Assembly (NCBI GenBank): GCA_035610365.1
Contig: CM069437.1
Location: forward strand, 60,846,093-60,910,092
DNA from: Aquatica leii
Lineage: Eukaryota; Arthropoda; Insecta; Coleoptera; Lampyridae
Direction of reading: 5' to 3'
Length of the DNA stretch: 64,000 bases
Every line of letters starts with the position of its first letter. Position 1 is the first letter of the stretch. The notes under the pieces were generated by a model that saw only the letters and a list, made by a program, of their open reading frames with translations, ran no database searches and was not told where the DNA came from. The position numbers and the translations under genes are program-made. This document shows, one piece after another, positions 58,158 through 64,000 of the stretch.

Positions 58158-59443
58158 CCCAGTAAACACGGATTGAAACTGTTACAGTCACAAAATTAAA
58201 ACAATTGTTTCATTAAGTTGTTTCGTGTTAGTTCCATTTTTATATCATTTACATGTAACTGACAGTGAATAATTTGAAAGAGTTCCGATTTTTCACAATC
58301 AGTTTTAAACCGTTTCAGTACTTGCAATTTTTTTCCCATAATCAGCAACCGTCTAAAAACTGGTTTATCAAAACCGAATATTTTTTGAATAATTAGAATT
58401 GTTTAAAGATCGGTTAAATAAAACTGAATTATTTTCAAAACAGTAGAATCGTTTTAGTAAAAACGAATACTTTGTGATTAGTCAGCATTAGTCGTTGCTA
58501 TACTTTTGATTACTGTCGTCAACGCTTGCGCTGCAAATTGATATCTTTTCACTTGTTGGGTTGCAGTTTGATAAGTGATGCTGTGTGTACAATTACGCAA
58601 TGGAACAATAAACGGTAAGTCGAAGCATTTTATTATAATCCATAAATGTAACCAATATTATTATCATTTCTGTTCTTTATGTATCATGTTTTAATTTGTA
58701 TAAAAAAATGTAAATTAACACACATGATTGCGTTAAGGTAGATTATTGCGTAAATCTGATGATACTTTAGGATTTATAATTACAGTTCAATTCTTCAAGT
58801 TTTCATTACGATTATGTACAGCTAAAGGTATTCACAGTGTTTTTATAACTTTCTTATGATTGCTAAAGTGATATTTATATTAAGTTTGTGTTGCTTTTGA
58901 TTCAAAAATTTAATTAATTTTGTGAAACTCTATGATTATGTATGTATATAAACGAAATATTTATTTCTATGTTACAGATGCGGTTAAAAGTTGCTACCCA
59001 ACAGTAACTGATGCAGTTTTCGAGGCTTCCGTGAAAAGACCACATCCAGGAAAGTTGCAATATGTAAAAAACTCAATGTGATATTGTATTTAAAAATATT
59101 TATTGTGCAATAAAATTTAAAACGTGCATTCGAAAATGTATTATTCTATTATTGAAAGAATTGTTTTAGTTCATTATTGAAACAAGAAAATCATATGTTT
59201 ATTGATCATTTAGTATCAGTTCAAGAACGAAGCTTTTAAAACGTAAACCGAATGCAACATTTATTTTGCAATAGATTTGAATTTAAAATACCGAAACTAT
59301 ACTGATTCAAATAAGTGAAACAGCGATGGACGTATAGCTATTTTATTGCAGTTAGGTTTCTTTTATGTTTGAAACAAGAGTGAATCATAATTTTTTTGTT
59401 TTGAAACTGTTACTAAACATTATCAATTTTGTGTTTACTGGGG
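58158..59443. mobile_element. 1.3-kb TIR element inserted in Tigger gene
   Basis: CCCAGTAAACAC at the left and its inverse GTGTTTACTGGG at the right, each next to GAAACTGTTA. Non-coding, with several GGTTTAGTTAAAACCGAAT-like internal repeats at 58300-58470. Splits the Tigger C-terminus. Confidence 0.55.
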
Positions 59444-59479
59444 CAGTACCTACTATTGTTGTGCCATGCGTAGAAGTGG

Positions 59480-59624
59480 TAAAAGGATCACTGGAAATGG
59501 CCTGAAAGAAATGATTTACTTTGGTACAGATTAGATGACATTATTACAAAAATTGAAGAACCTGTCTCTGTCAACATGCAAGGAGCCTATGATGTTCCTG
59601 AAATAAAATCAATCAGTTCCTAAA
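59480..59624 (+). pseudogene. Tigger-like transposase last segment
   Basis: HWKWPERNDLLWYRLDDIIT then KIEEPVSVNMQGAYDVPEI and a TAA; the W-P-E...W-Y closing block of this transposase family. Continues the ORF broken at 58158. Confidence 0.7.
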
Positions 59625-59875
59625 ACTACTTAGTACTTATTACAAGTATTATTTTGTTTAGATGTATGTTCAATATGTGTTTTTGTAGAAGTATCCTTTT
59701 TTTACTATAAATAAACATTATTTTGATGGAAATTTTGTTTTATAGACGAATCACTGCTTCCTCCTGTTTTTGCTGCATATGTGGCCAGAGCAGGAGCAAG
59801 CAGTGGCCAGAATTAGTACAAGGTGGCACAAACGGTGGTTTTTCACATTTTTTAAATGTTTTTAAATTATCACAC

Positions 59876-60353
59876 TTCATACTAACATTAGAATGTTTTC
59901 CGGGTTTGAACCGTGTCATTTTTGTTGTAACCGAAGTTGCCAACGTTTCGCCCACTTTCGTAAGGGGCTTCATCAGGGCGTGAGATAAATCGCAAAACTC
60001 AAACAAGCAACCGAAATCTAACTAAAATTTCTCAAAAGTTAGGTTATACACTTGTGAAACAAGTCATAATCTAAACTCTAAAAAAGTAAGAAAGAAAACG
60101 ATAACTTGAAAAAGCAAACGAAAATCTAACAAAGAACCACTACCGAGTTAGGTAATCAACTTGTGAACCAAGCCAGATTCTAAACTCCGTACTTCTACGA
60201 AGAGTTTTGCGATTTATCTCACGCCCTGATAAAGTCCCTTACGAAAGTGGGCGAAACGTTAGCAACTTCGGTTACAACAAAAATGACACGGTCCAAACCC
60301 GGAAGACATTCTAATGTTAATATAGATTCCGGCCGTGGAAGTCTTCGCTATTA
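59876..60353. mobile_element. inverted pair of Penelope pLTRs with 8-bp target duplication
   Basis: A minus-oriented family A pLTR (59876-60194) is joined tail-to-tail to a plus-oriented one (60195-60353). TATCACAC flanks both sides (59868-59875 and 60354-60361). Confidence 0.78.
59931..59978 (-). ncRNA. hammerhead-ribozyme-like core, best copy
   Basis: Minus strand: CTGATGA, stem II GCCCCTT/AAAGTGGGC with 4 outer pairs, GAAA, GTTGGCAAC hairpin, TTC triplet. All invariant core bases present. The partner copy at 60229 has CTGATAA and should be dead. Confidence 0.5.
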
Positions 60354-60525
60354 TATCACACGTCAACTCGTTTTATCTCTCTTATTTTCATTTAATTCTT
60401 ACTAAGAAATGTTTGCCCTTTCATAATCCACCGAGTAGATCAAAAAAGATTCACAAGTTCAAGAATGACAACAAGGTAACGTGAGGAAATGTCTTAAAGT
60501 GGCCACAAATGGTACTTCTACCCTA

Positions 60526-60690
60526 TCTGTTGCCACTGCAGAAAGATCCTTCTCCAAATTAAAGCTAATAAAAAATTATTTAAGGTCGACCATGAACAAG
60601 AACGGTTATCAAATTTATCCATCATCTCAATAGAATCATGTATATTAGAAGAAATAGATATTCACCATATCATAAAATAAATTTGCGGGC
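60526..60690 (+). pseudogene. hAT transposase C-terminal dimerisation part
   Basis: SVATAERSFSKLKLIKNYLR, frameshift, RLSNLSIISIESCILEEIDI. This is the hATC domain and completes the frame left open at 52864. Confidence 0.8.
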
Positions 60691-61189
60691 ATAAAGTGGA
60701 TTTTTTGTGAATTGTCGATTTCTTAATTTGTAAAAATAGATTTCATTTTGTTTTGTAATATTAAGCGGGTCTAACTGACAGTTCTGACAGAAAGAATTTA
60801 TTATTTATTTTTATTTGTTAAAAGTAGCTTGTAAAGAAGAATTTGTTTTAGTTACATTTTGGAACTTTTTTTGTTATTTTTAAGAGTTATACCATTGCAT
60901 TTACATATGTATTAACATACCTTGTATAGTGTATTTGATTTGTATATTTTACCGTTTTTATATTACTTGTATTATTGTCACCTGAATAGATGTTTGTTTG
61001 TTTTTACTAAACTTTTTATTTAACAATACCGAACAATTTTTTTTCTAAAATTCTCATAGGCGCCATGAAAATTTTTGCACACAGGCGCCACTAAGTATCG
61101 GCGCAGCACTGTGTATAAAGCGCAATGGTTTTTCAAAATTATGAAAAATACGATATGATAGAATGCTTTAATCAAAGTGATAACCACAC

Positions 61190-61410
61190 GGACGCGGTGG
61201 CCGTTGTGGTCATGAAGATACGTGGCCGTTGTTATCACGGTGGGTGTTATGGTCAAAAATACAAGTGGCCGTTGTGGTCACGGTGGCCGTTGTAGTCGAC
61301 AGAATAGATGGCCGTTGTGGTCACAGTGGCCGTTGTGGTTAAACTTGGCAGATGGCCGTTATGGTCACGGTAGTCGTTGTGGTCGTGACTACAACGGCCA
61401 CACTTCCAGG
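61190..61410. repeat. GTGGCCGTTGTGGTCAC minisatellite
   Basis: About ten imperfect units of GGCCGTTGTGGTCAC with short interruptions, ending in an inverted unit (GACTACAACGGCCAC). Long ORFs across it are repeat artefacts. Confidence 0.75.
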
Positions 61411-62390
61411 TGGTTCTTCTGGTTATGCCTCCAATTTAAGACACCTTGTAGAGATGTAGCAAGTACAGTAAGTATATAGCCGCAAAGTAAAACCTAAACG
61501 AAAATATCACAAAGTGTTAATACGACAAACAACGAAGTTACGGTTATCTAACTAAACTACAAGAAATACCTAGAATAATAGACGCGCCTATTAAAAAGTT
61601 AAATATGTTTAAATGAAAAGCATTAGTATAAAATATGAATAGTAAACTAACACTTTGCTAACACGTGGTTGTATACATACAATTCGTATCCACAATTTGA
61701 TATAGCAAAAGCACCAAGAATATAAACTACATAACACCAAAAGGGTTATATTAATCTGAAAAGAGACGTATTCTTAAAATTTATAGAAATCAAAATTAGC
61801 CAAGATTGGTAACACTAGTTTCTACTAGAATTAGTATTTACTTTTACAATTGCGTCAATGCGTTAATAAATCTCTACGTTGTTTACCAAAAAAAACTTTA
61901 AATGGCGCCGTTTTAATATTACTCTCATTGTTATTGTTGGAAAATTTTGGTCTAAAAACAAAAATGTTGTAATAATATAATTCAAACATAAATCATTTTA
62001 CTTACTTTTGGAATTTCCACAAAATTAATATTTTCTCACTCGCCTTTTATCACCTTAATGTATTTATAGCTCAAGTTAAAAAGTATTTTTGTAACTTATC
62101 CAAGCCGTTACTAATTTTGCGATTGCGTTTATTGTCACCATAGCACCCAATGTACTACATACAATTGTGTAATATTTAAGTTTTTGTATCAGATACTAGA
62201 TTAATGTAAATGTTTCGAGAATTTACTAGAATTTTTATTTGTAAGATGTAGTTGTTCCCTTGCAAAAATAAATAAGTATGACTGTAACTTTTATAATTGC
62301 TACAAAAAGTAAAACGTGTTTATACTTTATGTAATAAAGTAATTATATACATTGCATTAGTTAACATACTTAAAAACTAACTGTCATTGA
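61411..62390. other. AT-rich 3' flank of the SLC26 gene
   Basis: No gene seen. Minus-strand AATAAA near 62234 is a possible poly(A) signal for the SLC26-like gene. Confidence 0.4.
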
Positions 62391-62603
62391 TTATTTAGGA
62401 GGTAATAACTTTGTCTCGACGTCGTCTTCAACATCAACGTTAGTGCTGATTAGAGTATTGAAAATTTGATCTTCATTCTCACAACATTTTATTCGAAATT
62501 CTGTTATCAATTCCTCTAGTCTAAGACTCAGCGTCTCGCTGGCGTTTAAAAACACAAACGTGCGGTTACTCTCTTTTAATTCAGTTAACAAATACCTTAT
62601 TGT
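62391..62603 (-). CDS. SLC26-like last exon (STAS C-terminus)
   Basis: Starts TIRYLLTELKESNRTFVFLN after a GCAG acceptor and ends at a TAA, 71 codons including the stop. Confidence 0.9.
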   Translation of the reverse strand, partial: TIRYLLTELKESNRTFVFLNASETLSLRLEELITEFRIKCCENEDQIFNTLISTNVDVEDDVETKLLPPK

Positions 62604-64000
62604 CTGCAATAAAATCAATTGATTTTTGCGTTAAAATTTTCGAGAAAATGGTACCTGAGTTGATGTGTAATCAACATATAAGATATTTTTGCAGTCAAAA
62701 ACGACTGGAATACCAAACTCAATAGATGCAATAGTTTTACTAGCTTCCAAAGTAAAATATTCGCTAGCCGAATAGTATAAACCTAGTTCCGGTTTAACCA
62801 ACAAATACGTCTGTCCTTCTTTCGTCTGTAAGAATTTTAATCAAAAAGTGAATAAGCAAATAAGAAATCACGTACTGTACTAATTACGAAATCAATTTTT
62901 GGTCTTGTCCACACCTTAATTAATGGAAGAAAATTTACTATAACACCTACTAATAATCCTTGTTCGACACTAAATACTAAACTAACAATAAATGTTAGAA
63001 GCATTACAAATAAGTCATATTCTGCAAAATACTATAAGATAAAGAATAACTTCTAAAAAATACCTACTGTTTGTCTTCCAAAGTTTGGGTACAATTTCTA
63101 CATCTATCATAAAAACCACGGCACTAATAACAACAGCTGCTAAAGTCGATTTGGGTATGTAATAAAAATATGGTGTTAAAAATGATAGCGCCAAAAGTAT
63201 TATACTACCTATAAATTAACCGTAATTTTTTTAATTAAATGAACTAAGGAAAATATACCAGCGTAAATCCCAGCAAAAGGACTTCTAACACCACTCGCAT
63301 GTGAGACAGCAGATCGTGTAAAAGCTCCACAAACAGGCATAGACTGAATAAAAGAACCCACAATGTTGCAAATTCCTAATGTCATCATTTCTTGAGTTGC
63401 GTCTACTCGTTTACCAGAAGCTGAAAAACCAAATTAAGAATAAACTTACAAGCATCCGCACTTACTAAACGCTTTAGCAACAGCCACATTAGACAAAATA
63501 GCAACGACCGGAAGTACTATAATGCCAGTTCCTAACTTTTGCACCATTTCGACAAAAGTAACAGTTTGATTCCCAATATGCGTTGAGAATTCTGGTACTT
63601 GCAATGACGGTAAACCTGCAGGAACTTTACCTAAAAACGCATACGTTAATTATTGTAAACATAATTAACTTTATTTTCTGTACCGTAAAGAGTAAATGGA
63701 GATTTTCCAGTTTTGTGGTCCCAAGAATAAGCAAGAATTGCACCAACTAAGACTATTAGTGCGTTTCTACCAATCGACAAAAGCCATAAAACTTTCTTGA
63801 TTTTAACGTTTTTACACTTAATACGATTAAAACTCTAAAAAAAAATTAATTAAAGAAATATGCGCTGTTAAAAAAACCATAATAATTTTATTACAAATTA
63901 TACCATTTTATCAACGCTACGTCGTGTCAATTTATTCCAATAGACTTACTCTGAAAATTAGTAAAATAACTATGGAACAACACCCGAGAATCAAATCGTA
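62391..64000 (-). CDS. SLC26 anion transporter (SLC26A11-like), C-terminal 399 residues, cut by window edge
   Basis: Sulfate/anion exchanger of the SLC26 family in the plasma or an internal membrane. Eight exons join in phase: 63950-64000, 63684-63834, 63466-63630, 63259-63420, 63068-63208, 62876-63021, 62655-62825, 62391-62603. The core has GTGIIVLPVVAILSNVAVAK, then GSFIQSMPVCGAFTRSAV, PFAGIYAG, STLAAVVISAVVFM and PKLWKTN. These are the last transmembrane helices of the UraA-like fold. A STAS domain follows (residues about 290-380 of this fragment, with YYSASEYF and VVFDCKNILYVDYTSTQ), ending ETKLLPPK. Roughly 200 N-terminal residues lie beyond 64000. No breaks were seen. SLC26A11 is the closest fit from memory; other short insect SLC26 paralogues are possible. 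Confidence 0.93.
62655..62825 (-). CDS. SLC26-like exon (STAS domain)
   Basis: 57 codons, phase 0: TKEGQTYLLVKPELGLYY, then FGIPVVFDCKNILYVDYTST. Confidence 0.92.
62876..63021 (-). CDS. SLC26-like exon (last TM, pre-STAS)
   Basis: YDLFVMLLTFIVSLVFSVEQ then GLLVGVIVNFLPLIKVWTRP. The second of two nearby acceptors and the second of two donors are the ones that keep frame. Confidence 0.9.
63068..63208 (-). CDS. SLC26-like exon (TM segments)
   Basis: GSIILLALSFLTPYFYYIPK and STLAAVVISAVVFMIDVEIV, typical of SLC26 TM11-12. Confidence 0.92.
63259..63420 (-). CDS. SLC26-like exon (signature region)
   Basis: TQEMMTLGICNIVGSFIQSM and PVCGAFTRSAVSHASGVRSP, the best conserved SLC26 stretch. Confidence 0.93.
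63466..63630 (-). CDS. SLC26-like exon
   Basis: VEMVQKLGTGIIVLPVVAIL then SNVAVAKAF; clean TAG acceptor and GTAAGT donor. Confidence 0.92.
63684..63834 (-). CDS. SLC26-like exon
   Basis: IKKVLWLLSIGRNALIVLVG then AYSWDHKTGKSPFTLYG, a TM helix and loop. Confidence 0.9.
63950..64000 (-). CDS. SLC26-like exon, truncated by window edge
   Basis: 17 codons of a hydrophobic helix (YDLILGCCSIVILLIFR) before a GTAAGT donor; the exon continues past 64000. Confidence 0.8.

Larger units (their letters stand above)
52867..60523 (+). mobile_element. pogo/Tigger-like transposon (7.7 kb with nested insertions), TA TSD
   Basis: TIRs GG-TAGAAGTACCA---GTGGCCA at both ends, flanked by TA (52865-52866 and 60524-60525). 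GTGGCCA motifs recur near both ends (for example 52909, 53275, 59780), like subterminal binding sites. Removing it with one TA rejoins the hAT reading frame exactly. Confidence 0.85.

Noticed and set aside
59740..60006. 88-aa minus ORF starting [19 protein letters not shown], also near 54158
   Set aside because: It is the hammerhead-bearing pLTR read as protein and recurs only because the repeat recurs.
61222..61479. Cys/Arg/Trp-rich ORF
   Set aside because: Translation of the GTGGCC minisatellite; no domain.

Overview
This is a gene-poor, AT-rich stretch of an animal nuclear genome, most likely an insect and possibly a beetle. The grounds are short GT-AG introns, protein similarity to insect and vertebrate housekeeping genes, and a dense mix of Ty3/gypsy, Penelope-like, LINE, Tc1/mariner, pogo/Tigger and hAT remnants. 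The species call is an inference from style, not from a diagnostic marker.

Three host genes are present, all on the minus strand. (1) raptor, the mTORC1 scaffold RPTOR, is complete in 18 exons from the ATG at 43134 to the stop at 5576. The predicted protein is 1290 aa spread over 37.6 kb, because three introns (5772-12382, 15576-36393, 36997-42530) are swollen by transposons. (2) A ZDHHC15/2-like palmitoyltransferase of 314 aa is an uninterrupted ORF at 25750-26694, nested inside raptor intron 6 on the same strand. (3) The 3' part of an SLC26 anion transporter (SLC26A11-like) occupies 62391-64000 in eight exons and runs off the right edge.

Layout. 1-3786: minus-strand gypsy element cut by the left edge. 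5576-43134: raptor. Its intron 17 holds mariner/Tc1 relics, a fold-back MITE and an unclassified GC-rich block. Its intron 6 holds Penelope fragments, a ~285-bp tandem repeat, a 5'-truncated gypsy element (copy A), a near-intact TA-flanked DNA transposon (22488-25281), the ZDHHC gene, a LINE, a THAP relic and a second Penelope-like family. Its intron 3 holds a decayed integrase-like pseudogene followed by an unclassified one. 44283-45272: two short palindromic elements. 45930-51814: gypsy copy B (plus), facing a truncated copy C (minus). 51826-60690: a nested stack in which a hAT relic was split by a 7.7-kb pogo/Tigger element, itself invaded by Penelope-like elements and a 1.3-kb TIR element. 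61190-61410: a GTGGCC minisatellite. 62391-64000: the SLC26 gene.

The most unusual signal is a macro-domain ORF resembling the ADP-ribose hydrolase OARD1/TARG1, lying between integrase and the 3' LTR in both long gypsy copies (21362-21832 and 50622-51076). This looks like an accessory enzyme captured by a retrotransposon family. Hammerhead-ribozyme-like cores also recur in the terminal repeats of the Penelope elements.
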